Below are positions 30,584 through 40,903 of a DNA stretch of 64,000 nt, one piece after another. The DNA comes from Rhizodiscina lignyota (lineage: Eukaryota; Ascomycota; Dothideomycetes; Aulographales; Rhizodiscinaceae). Under the pieces are notes generated by a model, which did no database searches, had not been told where the DNA came from, and saw only the letters and a list, made by a program, of their open reading frames with translations. The position numbers were made by a program, and so were the translations under genes. Each line of letters starts with the position of its first letter. Positions within the stretch are counted from its first letter, which is position 1. The stretch is from assembly GCA_010015805.1 (NCBI GenBank), contig ML978127.1:1860001-1924000 (forward strand). The letters run 5' to 3'.

Positions 30584-32873
30584 ATGTCGCTCGTGCCATA
30601 CATTCAAAGCGATTCTCAAGCAATAGTTCTGTAAGGCACTCTGAACTATATATAACCTTCCTTCTATGGAGCAATACTAATCTCGAGTCACTGTGTCTAG
30701 CCGCCACGGTTCTGCTGTTGTGCTTTACGACCATCAGTCGCGTCAAATCTCACTCGGTCGCGACTCGTCATACACATCTCCCTCTGCGCAGAGCTCCGCG
30801 CTCTCGCACGCCCGCTGTCCCACATGTCACCGTCCATATCACGACGAATTCGACCATGACCTCGATCCTGCGACAGATGATCAGCAGGAAGCCACCTTCA
30901 CAGACCCAGACTACTTCCAGCTCCTCCACCGAAGCCTTCCACAGTCCCAAACTTCCACTCGACCACCATCTCCGGGACGACAATCCCCAAGAAGAAGACT
31001 ACCGCTTGCTGCAGCTGCGACTGATGAAGAGGATGAACAGAACAGCAGGCCAACGAGAGCGGTGAGCGAAGGAGCGACATTGAGACCTCCAGCTGGAGCG
31101 GAATTCATAGGCAGTGCTCCCGATCCGAGCGACACCACTGCTCAGGGTATATCAGCACAAGCCTTCTCGCCCAACTACTTCCGGCGGTTCTTCATCGTAG
31201 AGCGCGAGCTCGGTCGCGGCGGTAAGGGCGTCGTCTTCCTAGTCAAGCACATCTTGGACGATGTCTTCCTTGGACGCTTCGCATGCAAGCGCGTCCCAGT
31301 CGGCAACGATCATGAATGGCTTAAGAAAGTGCTGGTTGAGGTACAGCTGCTCACGAATCTCGCTCATCCGAACCTCGTGCAGTATAAACATGTCTGGCTT
31401 GAAGACTACCAGATCAGTAATTTCGGGCCCAGCGTGCCGTGCGCATTTATACTGCAGCAGTACTGCAATGCGGGCGATTTGCATAACTATATGCTCGATT
31501 CTGCAAGGACGAAAACTACGACGCAGCAACTGAAGGACAGAATGCGACGCCGCTCCAAGGGCCAGCCGGAGCCGCCTCATGATCTGACAGGCCCAAGGCG
31601 AATGCATTTCGAGGAAATATTTTCCTTCTTCAAGGACATTACAGCTGGCTTGCACCATCTTCATGCTAACGGCTATATACATCGTGACCTTAAACCCAGC
31701 AACTGCTTGCTCCACCGCAATGAGACTGGACACATTCGAGTCCTAGTCAGCGACTTCGGCGAAGTACAAGTCGTTTCTGCTACTCGCAGAAGTACTGGAG
31801 GCACCGGCACCATCAGCTACTGTGCACCAGAAGTACTACGTCGTGATCCAGTAAGCGGCGGCCTCGGCAACTTCAGCACGAAGAGCGACATCTTCAGTCT
31901 AGGTATGATCGTGTACTTTATGTGTTTTGGACGGTTACCATACAAAAGTGCGGATCAGCTGGCAGAAGAGAACGAAGATATCGAACAGCTTCGCGCAGAG
32001 ATCGCCGCGTGGGTTGGCTTCGATGACCACCAGAAGCAACGTACAGACCTTCCGGACCGGCTATACAAATTTCTCAGGCGCTTGCTTTCCCTCGATCCGA
32101 ACGAACGTCCCAGCACGGACGATATCCTTCAGAATATTGGCGGGGGTAACGACATCGACGATGCGGGCATATCCGCGTCCGTTCCACATCTCTTCGACGA
32201 CATAAAGTCGCGATTCTCTAGTCTTGACAGCCCGAGTCCCACTCCGCAGCGGATGCAATCAGAAAGACGAAACTCTGCTCTGCAGCTTGGTAACAATGGC
32301 AGCCCTGTCCACCACAAGCGCCAACAGTCGTCACGATTGCGACCGACTTCGCCAACGAAATCCATTCGTCGAGAAGATAATGATCCGCACAAGGCTTATG
32401 TTGAAGATAGTGACGAGGATGTTTTCTCAGACGCACAAATGGACAGCAGTGTCATTCTACGCGCTCGAAAAGCTGAGCGAGGTAACGCGTCAGCTCCAGG
32501 CTCTCCCACTAGATCTCCTCAGCGACTTCTGCTCCCTCCACCGCCGACGCTCTCGACAAGAATAGCTCGCTTCTTCTCCGACTCGTTCAATATAGGCGCA
32601 CTAAAAGTACTGCTATTCGTCATCAAATTCCTCTCGTTACTCCAGCCCTGCGCTCCGTACGCCCCGAAGGCGATCCTTCTATACCCACTCCTCGCGCTTG
32701 GTGCACTGGACTTTGTTCTGCTACCATATGGCTATACACATTCTGAGCATGGGCATGGCGGGCAGGACTTGCAGATTTCTGGAACTCTCCTGCTTGTGCA
32801 TTTGGGCGTCATTTTACTTGCTGGCTGGTGGGACAACTTGTGTCCTACACGGCCAGAGATGTCTTGGGGCTAG
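30584..32873 (+). CDS. IKS1: IKS1-type serine/threonine kinase with membrane tail
   Basis: Two exons (30584-30630, 30701-32873; 70-bp intron), 739 aa. Exon 1 gives MSLVPYIQSDSQAIVL, the typical fungal IKS1 start; a CPTCHRPY pair of cysteines follows, then a disordered Ser/Pro region. The kinase domain is about residues 178-490: LGRGGKGVVFLV loop, Lys212 (FACKRV), HRDLKPSN with Asp345, SDFGE with Asp367, and YCAPEVLRR. All catalytic residues are present. After a long disordered linker rich in SP sites, the C-terminus has two hydrophobic segments (ALKVLLFVIKFLSLL to LLYPLLALGALDFVLL, and GTLLLVHLGVILLAGWW), suggesting a membrane-tethered kinase. Iks1 is poorly studied; yeast data link it to drug/cation sensitivity. 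Substrates are unknown. Confidence 0.9.
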
Positions 32874-34421
32874 GACCAGATCCAACTGGAGTTCTTCGTA
32901 ATGGCTGGCTTCCTGGTATTTGCATTGCGACACAGTATACAGAAGCGGTTCATGAGTTTATGCTTGATGAGTTGACGTCTATACCACCGACTGTAATAAT
33001 AGGCCACAAAAGTACGTAGTTGATCGTATCTATATGGAAGTTGCTTTGTATGTAGTCATATCTTCGTGTCTAACTAGCCCCAATCTCCTTTGTGCAATGA
33101 CTCTTCTCGCGAAACCGCAGAGTGTTGTCGTTGACTGTCACGTCGTGCGCCGCCCTCGGGGTCTCGACAAATCGGACACGCTCGACCGTCCTCTTGTCAT
33201 CATCCTCACCCTCTTCATTCTCTGCCCCTTCTGATGGGCTCGGCAAACTACTCGCAATTTGAACCAAGTCTCTCTCTTCTCCACTTCCCTACCTTTCAAC
33301 TCCAGCGTCGAACCAAAAGTCGCCATTTTCGCCTTGGCAAAGTTGTTCGCTCTCGAAGTACTTGAAGTATGGTGCCAGTTTAACTCGGCACGACTAGAAA
33401 TCTTTATTTCTACGGCTGTGAGATTATAGAATTCGCATTAAATGGTCTCAATATCAGTCGTATCGTTACTGGTTGTGGATTCTCGACATACAAACGTCCT
33501 CTTTTCTGATTGGCCCACTCTCGCGTCCATTTTGGGAATACCCCTGTCAGTTTGAGAACCTCATGCTTCACTCGAATACACCATGGTCCGAAGAATGAGC
33601 CAAAACACTCAAGCGTATATATTTTGCGCCACCTTGAAGCACTGAGCAAACAGTGCCTGTTGAGAGTGTACTAGAAACTTCTCAAAACTGAAGCCACGTT
33701 GGCGCCCTGGCGACCATGCACCCAAATAAAGGTCCCATTCACAGTGACTTCGCATAGATGGAAATCCACGGCAATGAGGCGCCACAGCGCTTGTGAGTCG
33801 CGCATATGATGTCTACACAGACGGCCTCCCGCGAAGTTTCGCAGTTGTGATGTCACGAACCGCCGTTCGCCCCAAAGTGGGCCTCCCCATTCTCACCACC
33901 AGAACCTCTTTGACCAGAGCCCAAATACCAATTCTCGCTTTCACATCCGGCTCCTCCCTTATGTTGCATGGATGAGGCTTGCTGTTGTTGTTATGGTGCC
34001 TTGGTTCTCGCCCTCGCGTGAGTTCGCCGCAGGTATTCACCACCCACCACGAGCATTGTTGAAACGCGCTAACGAGCTGTCACCACGCGTATCCGATTGT
34101 AACCTCAATTTCCACGGGCAGATACGGCTGTCACAGACAACGCCGCCGTACCCAATCTCCCCGAAGTTTGCCCGGCCCCAATCTCAAGAGTATTTATACT
34201 TCTCTTCCCTCCATCTTTCTTACAACTCTTTCCGCCTCCACAAAGTGCCCCCGCCACCAAAGTCTTTCCACACCCTTTCTCTCCCCTTCCCAACCAAAAC
34301 ATATCATGTACCCTTCTTCCCTTACTCTTCCTCTCCTAACAAAAAACACATTGTACTTTCCTTCACTTGTTAATCATTGTTGTTGACAATCGCGTCTTGT
34401 TTTCATGTTTATCGCGTCACC
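32874..34421. other. Gene-poor stretch after IKS1
   Basis: About 1.5 kb without a recognisable gene. From about 34190 on the plus strand becomes strongly C/T-rich, like the promoter and leader of an active fungal gene reading to the right. Confidence 0.45.
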
Positions 34422-34573
34422 CTCCTCCACCACAACATCATCACCACCTTATACATGTTGTCACTTCACTATCCTTCACCAGACAACATCATCACCACCT
34501 CTTGCATGTTGACGCTTCACTCCCCTTCACCACAACAATATCATAGCCGCCTCTTGCTTATCACCGCTACTCT
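34422..34573 (+). repeat. Three degenerate 51-bp tandem repeats
   Basis: Copies start at 34422, 34473 and 34524. Each begins CCTTCACCA-like, continues with ACAACATCATCACCACC and ends in a TGTTG-x-CACTTCACT-like stretch. The third copy is the most diverged. They lie in the pyrimidine-rich stretch just upstream of the intron-like 3' end at 34695-34716. No protein reading explains them. Confidence 0.65.
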
Positions 34574-34727
34574 TCAAACTTCAAACACCTTGTATCACTC
34601 GCACACATTCATGCCTTCCCCAACAATGCTCTTTCTCATGTTGTCGTTGATCAATAACACTTATGTTTTTCTTTGCTGTTTCTCCGAATCAACTTGCTAA
34701 CCCTTGATTTCTCAGGCAACATCCAAT

Positions 34728-35623
34728 CTCATCTTGCTCAAGCTCTCGCTCGCAGAGGCCGTCCACCCTGCTTTCCGCTCGTCGCATCAACCATCAAGAC
34801 ACATTCACTGACTTCACCAACCAGATCGAGTCAACTTGCCAGGATCAGAGGCTGGGGGAGGACCAAGCCTGGCCTCGTCCGGGAGGGCCCCGTCCGGGGG
34901 GTACTTGCTCGCAAGGCGCTGCAGATCGGTCCGCCGGTTTGCAGGTCTATGCGTTGCAATTGCCTTGTGCAGTGCCGCTGGCCTGCGACAATTGACAGTT
35001 CACAGTGTTAGTCCGACACTGTGAGCTGAGATGCGTGTGCCACTACCACGGTCACAAACCAGTCTACCAGAAATTGAAGGCTACCGTGCCCAAATTCGTC
35101 CGGAAACGGCTTGTTTGGGATCCGGGTCTGCCATCGTGCTTACTACGGGTGAAACGTAACAGACTTGTCTGTAGCTGGGGTCACTGCTTGCATACCCGCT
35201 GCGCACTCTCCGTGGACTCAGCCGGCAGACCTGGGTGGTATCTGACATAGGCAAGCCATTTAGCGGAATGGCAAATCCGAGCCTGTTGCAAGACGCATCG
35301 CGTGCGGGTGGCCGAACCAGAGAAGGGCCGGAGGCAGCCCAGCGATAGGGGATGACAGGAGCGGATCCTCGACCTGTGCTGGAGTCTAACCGATGGTACA
35401 CACTCAGAGCTCGGAGGCCATAGACCCGTTGGAGAGCGCAATTGAGGATCCGGGGTCCTCGGGCTGGGTAGACGCCCAGGGGGCAGTGGTCGCCAGCCGC
35501 ATTAGGAGGATGGGTTTTGGGGGGGTGGTGAGCTTCGGCCGAAGCAACTGTAAGACTCCCTTTCCTGTTTGCACTCACCTCTTCCCAGCGGCCTCTGCGA
35601 CTTGAGCTTGAGCAAACGATGAC
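34728..35623. other. GC-rich block with inverted-repeat ends (ncRNA or small element)
   Basis: Imperfect inverted repeats of about 34 bp bound the block: 34728-34761 on the plus strand and 35589-35623 on the minus strand share TTGCTCAAGCTC and TCGCAGAGGCCG. In between the DNA is clearly more GC-rich than its surroundings and contains several hairpins (35000-35024; GAGGATC/GGTCCTC at 35444-35460; CTGGG/CCCAG soon after) and a 14-bp palindrome GCTTCGGCCGAAGC near 35534. No recognisable protein. It could be a structured non-coding RNA, a MITE-like element, or the remains of either; I found no target-site duplication by eye. Confidence 0.4.
35000..35024 (+). other. Perfect 9-bp hairpin
   Basis: TCACAGTGT, a 7-nt loop and ACACTGTGA form a perfect stem. 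It lies inside the GC-rich inverted-repeat block and could be a stem of a structured RNA or a terminator-like fold. Confidence 0.5.
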
Positions 35624-37200
35624 CACGAACTTGATGCCTGGGTGCATCCCCTTTTTTTCATTTCGACTTCTGCCTTGTGCGGGAGCTTGACGAAGAATGA
35701 GAGTTTGGTCGACTCGGTTGGCGAGGTTTAAATATGGAATATCCATGGTGTTGAGTTTTTTCGTATCGGATATGCCACACCCACTAGGGTTACATAGCTG
35801 CTTTCTGTGTGCCATTGCATCTAGATTAAATCAGACGAGACTCGGGTCACGATCAATATTTAGTAGATCATGTTCTGGATCATGAATCCCTCTGTTGTGA
35901 TGTTGAGAATACTGAGAGACGTGAGAGCTGACGTAGTCCGATGCGCGTCACGGTCTACGGAGCAACGGCATTTCCAGGATTCCAAAGTTAGAAAGAGTGA
36001 TGTATAGACTGAAGTTTCCCAACCCTTCTGTCCCTGATGCTAGAGACCTGTCACTTTAAATGCACTTGCAACGTGCCCGACAGCTTGATGGTGAAAGATC
36101 AACGCGCGTGTCAATCCTCGCTTCTCAAGCATGGCACCAAGTCAATCGCGACTCAACAACAAATTCTTCGTTCGGCTTGAAGGTTCACGTTTGAATAATG
36201 TGCATAGTTCATCGTCCTGGCTGTAAGAGACGACACGACGTTGTCGCTCGCCTGCACTTACATAAGTTCGCGGCGCCTGGCCTTCGGCTTCTTTGCCTGT
36301 TGCGGCATAGCGAGCAGCAAGCTCACTCCTCGCAGAGCGCCTTCAGCACTGGCTTCGGTTCTTTTGCGTAGAAGGTAATGTGGATTCTCTGATCGCTACG
36401 ATTGAACATTGCGCTAATCTTTCCATGCTAGACTCTCTGATCGTCTAGAGTCCAATGTCAACCTAACAAAATTGCCCTCGACGCGCTCCGCATTCCCAGC
36501 TTCACATACATCCTCGCGCGACGCGCTATCACCATGCCTGGATAATCGATTCCTTCCCCACATGCCAGGAATACAGTCCATATCTGAAACAGTGAGGCCA
36601 GATAGTGGCAATAGTGTGGTGACGGATACATATGAATCTGTAGAGGGCAAGGGCGCTTCGTGAGAGAATCTGAAGAGCTCGATACGGATGTTCAGGCCAA
36701 AATCCATGCCATTGAATTCTCATGTCCCTATTTCGAGGCCCTTCCTGTTCGTTCAATGTCGGAATAGGCCCAATCGCTGTATATTCTCGCCAAAATGACA
36801 TCATGCTCACATCTGTTCTTGTCAGATCACCATGCTCCGAAATGATCATTCACCGCAGTACCAATGCGCTAGTATGAAAGATGTCGATCAATACTCGCCC
36901 AAACTTGCTCGCTCTGTGTTCGACAGGTCGAAGAATCACGTACGGGCGCTAAGTTGAAGCGGTGCCACAGGTCAAGCAGTCTTCTCTGTGTATTTGCACC
37001 ACCGCAACACCGACACCACATGGATCAGACTATGCTCGTATTGGCGCAACATCGATGTGTGCCCTTAGTTGTGCTCAGCTACAGCTTAATACATAGCTCG
37101 GCGAATATGGAGATGTGACACAGTGTAGCTTTCAAGAGCGATAAATACGACGAAATGGTGACACCACCATCAGTACTTCTTCGTAATTACTGCTTAGGAG
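35624..37200. other. Gene-poor stretch before the secreted protein gene
   Basis: About 1.6 kb. Short frames only, none with a recognisable domain. The last 100 bp, with GATAAATA about 60 bp before 37201, probably belong to the promoter of the next gene. Confidence 0.45.
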
Positions 37201-37732
37201 ATGGCTATATATACCAAGGTATGCCTCGCTCCCGAGTCTCCAAGTCATCGTTAGACCCACTCTTGAAAACGTCCATCAATCCGTCCACAATGTTGACAAA
37301 GGTCAGGCAGTCCTCATTCTTCGTGGAGCGTGCACACTGATCCCTCGGACACAGATCCTCTACCCACTCCTCCTCGCTGGAGCTTCCCTTTCCGCTGAAG
37401 CTGCTACTTTCGAATCGCTCAGTACCCGTGACACCTGCACACGATTATTCGGCGTCGCCACCTTCTCCAACACCAAATGCCTTGGCAATGGCACTCCTAA
37501 GGTCGTCGGGTGGAACGGTAACGTGGCGGTCAATGTGTGTCAGCAGAACCAGGCGGCATTTAGCAGTGCAATCGGTATACAGCTCGGGCCTTCGAAGGAT
37601 GGATGCGTCCTGAGCGCGTATTCGGACACGAAATGCGCGACAAAGGCCTTGTCGCAGACAGGTAGCCTGCTGACAGCAAGCAATTGTGTGACTGCCGCAA
37701 GCAAAAGCTACAAAATTACCTGCGCAAAGTGA
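37201..37732 (+). CDS. Small secreted cysteine-containing protein (candidate effector)
   Basis: Proposed two-exon gene: an 18-nt first exon (37201-37218, MAIYTK), an intron of 136 bp (37219-37354) and exon 2 (37355-37732), 131 aa. The join gives MAIYTKILYPLLLAGASLSA, a textbook signal peptide with a short basic start, a Leu-rich core and small residues before the cut. The mature part of about 109 residues has seven cysteines (for instance in DTCTRLF, TKCLG, NVCQQ, DGCVL, TKCAT, SNCVT, ITCAK) and no domain I know. It is probably extracellular. Small size, secretion and a gene-poor setting suit an effector or a cell-wall protein, but nothing proves it. The intron is longer than its neighbours, so the exact 5' end needs RNA support; exon 2 is well supported by its composition. 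Confidence 0.6.
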
Positions 37733-37857
37733 GCTCAGCTACAAACACAAGTTCAACCGCAAGTGGAAGCTGAAGTAGGTGGTTCTCAGAGCAATGAGTA
37801 ATCTCGAAACTAGGGTCATTTAATTCTCCTCCGAGTAATAGCTTGTCATGCTGTTCG

Positions 37858-39499
37858 TTACAGATCTTCGTGAATGTGTGGTATGCCTTGTCGGTCTCGA
37901 ATCTTCTCTCCTCTGAACCACAACCACAGTAGCGGGAAAATCGTCAGCCCATTTATCATGCCGAGCACCGGGAATGAGATATTCCAGCCTGAGTGCTCTC
38001 CAAACGGAACCGCATAAAAGCCAATATTGAAGGCGAAAACTATCAAAACATCAGCATCTTTGGATTTCGTCTCCAAGCACCAGCTGCACATACCAGACTT
38101 GTAGAGATTGATGACAGCGCCAATCTCCGCTGACTGCGGCTTGTAGCAATCAGTCGTGTACGTATATACCATGGTCGCGCCAGTCTGCAATCCGAATCCA
38201 GCCACACCCATGCAAACTGCAAGTGTAATCCACGGCTTCTTGGCTTCGACACAAGGGCCATATGCAATGACGCCCGCCAGTAACGTCAAGCAACCAGGAA
38301 GAAGTGCCAACCGAATCTCCGGTTTGCGGTACCCGCCATTCCTCTTCGCGTACGCGTTGATGATCAGATCACTCACCCATCCTGCGCTCGCCTCGCCGAT
38401 CATGCAGCCTATTGTTAGCGGAACGCCCATGAGCAGCCCTGTCTGTGCGACGTTGAAGTGGTAGAGCTCGGCCGCCAGGTGCGAACCGGTTACTGCGAAG
38501 AGAGCGCTGCCATACGTGTTGGCAGTCATCCAGTATATCGATGGAAGAGACACTGCCCAGTACTTGATCATGCGGTATGGAGTGATGAAGTCACGAAGGG
38601 TGATCCGACGGTCGACTATCTTGCCCTTCCAGCCGAGCTTCGAGATGTACGAGGTTCCTTCCAGCGTACTGAAGTCCGTGCGAGAGAAGAGCGTTTCCGG
38701 GAAAGTGAAGAGCAGGATGAAGAGCAATCCGCCTTGTAGGATCCCGGGTATGTAAAAGCACCATCGCCAACTGAGATTTTGCGCAATGTAGCCTCCAATA
38801 ATTGGCGCTAGATGGGGTCCGTTGTTTACACACAACCTGATGGGGTACGTCAGCGTCACAGTAGAAGCAGAGGGATTTTGGGGATTTGCAAAACAGGAGA
38901 CTGACGTATATATTCCCATGTACAGTCCACGTTCACCCTGAGTGAAAAGATCGCAAATGGTCGCAGCACCAATTCCTAAGGGGATTCCACCTCCGATACC
39001 ATAGAAGACACGTCCAGTGATCACGCCGCCATAAGTCGCCGCGGCGCCCGATCCAATCTGAGCAGCCACAGCGATGGTCGTGAAGAAGATGTACAAGATC
39101 CTACGGCCGTACACGTTGGAATATGGCACGATGAACATGGGAAAGATGCCGCTGAACAGAATGTATACTGTCGTGCAATAGCTTGCCTGTGCTTATGGTC
39201 ATCAGAAGAAATGGCGCAGAATTCTCACCACTCACTTGCTCGACTGTGATATGGAGGTCCTTAGACATAATCACGTACGCCGGATTGATGAGAGCTGAGC
39301 CCATCTGAGCGAGGAACCCAAGGCCAGACACCATAAGGGCGATGTAGACTTTTCCCCAATACGGCCAGTTAAGAGGGTCATCTTCGTGGTCCGAAGGCTG
39401 AGGGTCCAAAGGGATGCCATTGCGGTCGAGCTTCAACCTGGGGCCCTTGTGCACCTCTTCAACTTGATCGACCTTTTCCGTGTCAATTTTCTCAGACAT
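37858..39499 (-). CDS. MFS transporter, DHA1-type
   Basis: Four exons (39499-39236, 38906-39186 on the minus strand, 38836-38094, 38039-37858), 489 aa. Twelve hydrophobic segments are expected; the cytosolic N-terminus ends in DDPLNWPYWGKVYIALMV, the signature of fungal drug/polyamine-type MFS proteins. The loop 2-3 motif appears as VPYSNVYGRRILY, and GIYTLCVNNGPHLAPIIGGYIAQNLSWRW is restored by removing the 69-bp second intron (38837-38905). Introns 1 and 3 are 49 and 54 bp. Family members move drugs, polyamines or metabolites by proton antiport in the plasma membrane; the substrate here is unknown. The class II aldolase-fold gene lies 600 bp upstream on the same strand, so the two may serve one pathway. 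Confidence 0.9.
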
Positions 39500-40102
39500 T
39501 GTTGCAGACCTCTCTGATGCCGCAACTCAAACCCAGTAGCGAGCGCGACACGGCTGCTAATGGTGCATATAAAGTCTGTGGAGGAACGACCAAATATCAA
39601 AAGGACACGATAGTGAAGTGCAAATCACTATTGACTAATTCCTCCACAGTTTCCCGTCTCCCCGGATCTCTGCATTCGACAAAGCGGGTAACGTAAATGG
39701 GCGGATATCAACCCAAGCCTGGAGTAGATGCGAGGGCAGATCCATATTCCAATCGTGTGTGACCATTGCTTCGGACTTCCCATAGCAAGAAGAGGAGAAG
39801 ATCGACGCCCCCGCATCTGTACCCCAGATAACATATACAAGTCTTATCTCCCCGGGACTTATTTGCATGTTTGTGGCAGCTGACTGGCAGTCGAGAGACG
39901 GTTTTTGCTTTGGAGAGCTGTGATTCGAGCATTTTTGTGCCGTCCCAATGGATGGCAATACCGAGAATCCCTCACGGAAATGCCGAAGCTGCGCAACACG
40001 ATACCTCTCTGGAATTGTCCAAAAAGGCAAAATCCAATCGTGCCCATATGCCATGACTCTCAAGTTATGAGCATTATTCATGATATCAATGGCGCCTCTG
40101 AA
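39500..40102. other. Intergenic region aldolase / MFS
   Basis: About 600 bp between two genes on the minus strand; presumably the MFS promoter. No gene seen. Confidence 0.45.
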
Positions 40103-40903
40103 TTACGCTGCGTTGACATAGAGATTTGACGCCTCTACTTCTCTGACCCACAGCTTCCACGGTCGTTGGGCGCTCCACTTGGTCATATTTGTAGCAGCCG
40201 CCGATTCCTCCTCACTCAAATACTTGATCTCTTGCGTCGCCTTGCCGTATGCTGCTCGCGTTGTGAGGGCTGTGGTCTGGATAGCCGCATTTTTCTGCGT
40301 ATATATCGCTCGTAGCACACACTCCTCAATGTTATCAGCAACGACTGTCAGCCCGTGGCCTCTCATGAGAGCAACGGCATGTTTAGGCACGTCGCCGCCA
40401 TCCGAAAAGGTTGCGGCAAGCGAGCTGCCCAGATGCACGTTGCGGACGAGCATGTCTTTGATGTCGTCTGGTTGATATGCTTCTCCGATATCCCACACCG
40501 GCACTCCTGTTCCAAGAAAGCCACCCATATGAAAGCATGGTCGCAAGGGAACGCCGCTTATGGTGTACGGCACCACTGCTTCCGAATGACTGTGTATCAC
40601 GCTCTGCACGCTCGGATATCTCTTGTAGCATTCGCTGTGAATGCATCGCTCCGAATAGCCCTTGGAGGAGTTTGGATCGACTGGTTCAGCGTCTTTGACA
40701 TAGTACTCAATCAGATCATTTGGAGATGAGATTGTTCCCGGTGCGATATATCGAGACATGCAGAAACGATCTGATTTGAAAGGGTGTCGGAAGGAGAGGT
40801 GCCCATATGCGTCAACGACATTGTGATAATGCAGGATATGACAACCGGTTATGAATTTCCTGGTTAGCTGCTCTAATGTGGTCTTCTCGTGATTTGCATC
40901 CAT
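40103..40903 (-). CDS. Class II aldolase/adducin-fold protein
   Basis: Single exon, 266 aa, ATG at 40903. The zinc ligands of the class II aldolase family are present: His104-x-His106 in VIHSHSEAVVP and His183 in MRGHGLTVVADN. YGHLSFRHPF and the GVP/WDIG region also fit. Bacterial members act on sugar phosphates (fuculose-1-P, ribulose-5-P); many fungal members have no phosphate known and are annotated only by fold. The intact metal site argues for an enzyme, probably a lyase, epimerase or decarboxylase on a small hydroxy-keto compound, in the cytosol. It shares strand with the MFS gene downstream. Exact reaction unknown. Confidence 0.88.
   Translation of the reverse strand: MDANHEKTTLEQLTRKFITGCHILHYHNVVDAYGHLSFRHPFKSDRFCMSRYIAPGTISSPNDLIEYYVKDAEPVDPNSSKGYSERCIHSECYKRYPSVQSVIHSHSEAVVPYTISGVPLRPCFHMGGFLGTGVPVWDIGEAYQPDDIKDMLVRNVHLGSSLAATFSDGGDVPKHAVALMRGHGLTVVADNIEECVLRAIYTQKNAAIQTTALTTRAAYGKATQEIKYLSEEESAAATNMTKWSAQRPWKLWVREVEASNLYVNAA

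Noticed and set aside
30693-30700. Non-ATG start for the kinase gene
   Set aside because: The bases end a 70-bp intron; the spliced start MSLVPY at 30584 matches fungal IKS1.
35785-35792. TAGGGTTA, telomere-like, as a possible telomerase RNA template
   Set aside because: Only eight bases, barely more than one repeat, no supporting RNA motifs recognised; expected by chance.
35081-35815. Long open frame of about 244 codons on the minus strand
   Set aside because: No recognisable domain, odd composition (Pro, Arg, Ser, Cys rich) and it runs through the GC-rich hairpin block; long frames arise easily in such DNA. Splice-like GTGAGT and ACAG inside are noted but not enough.
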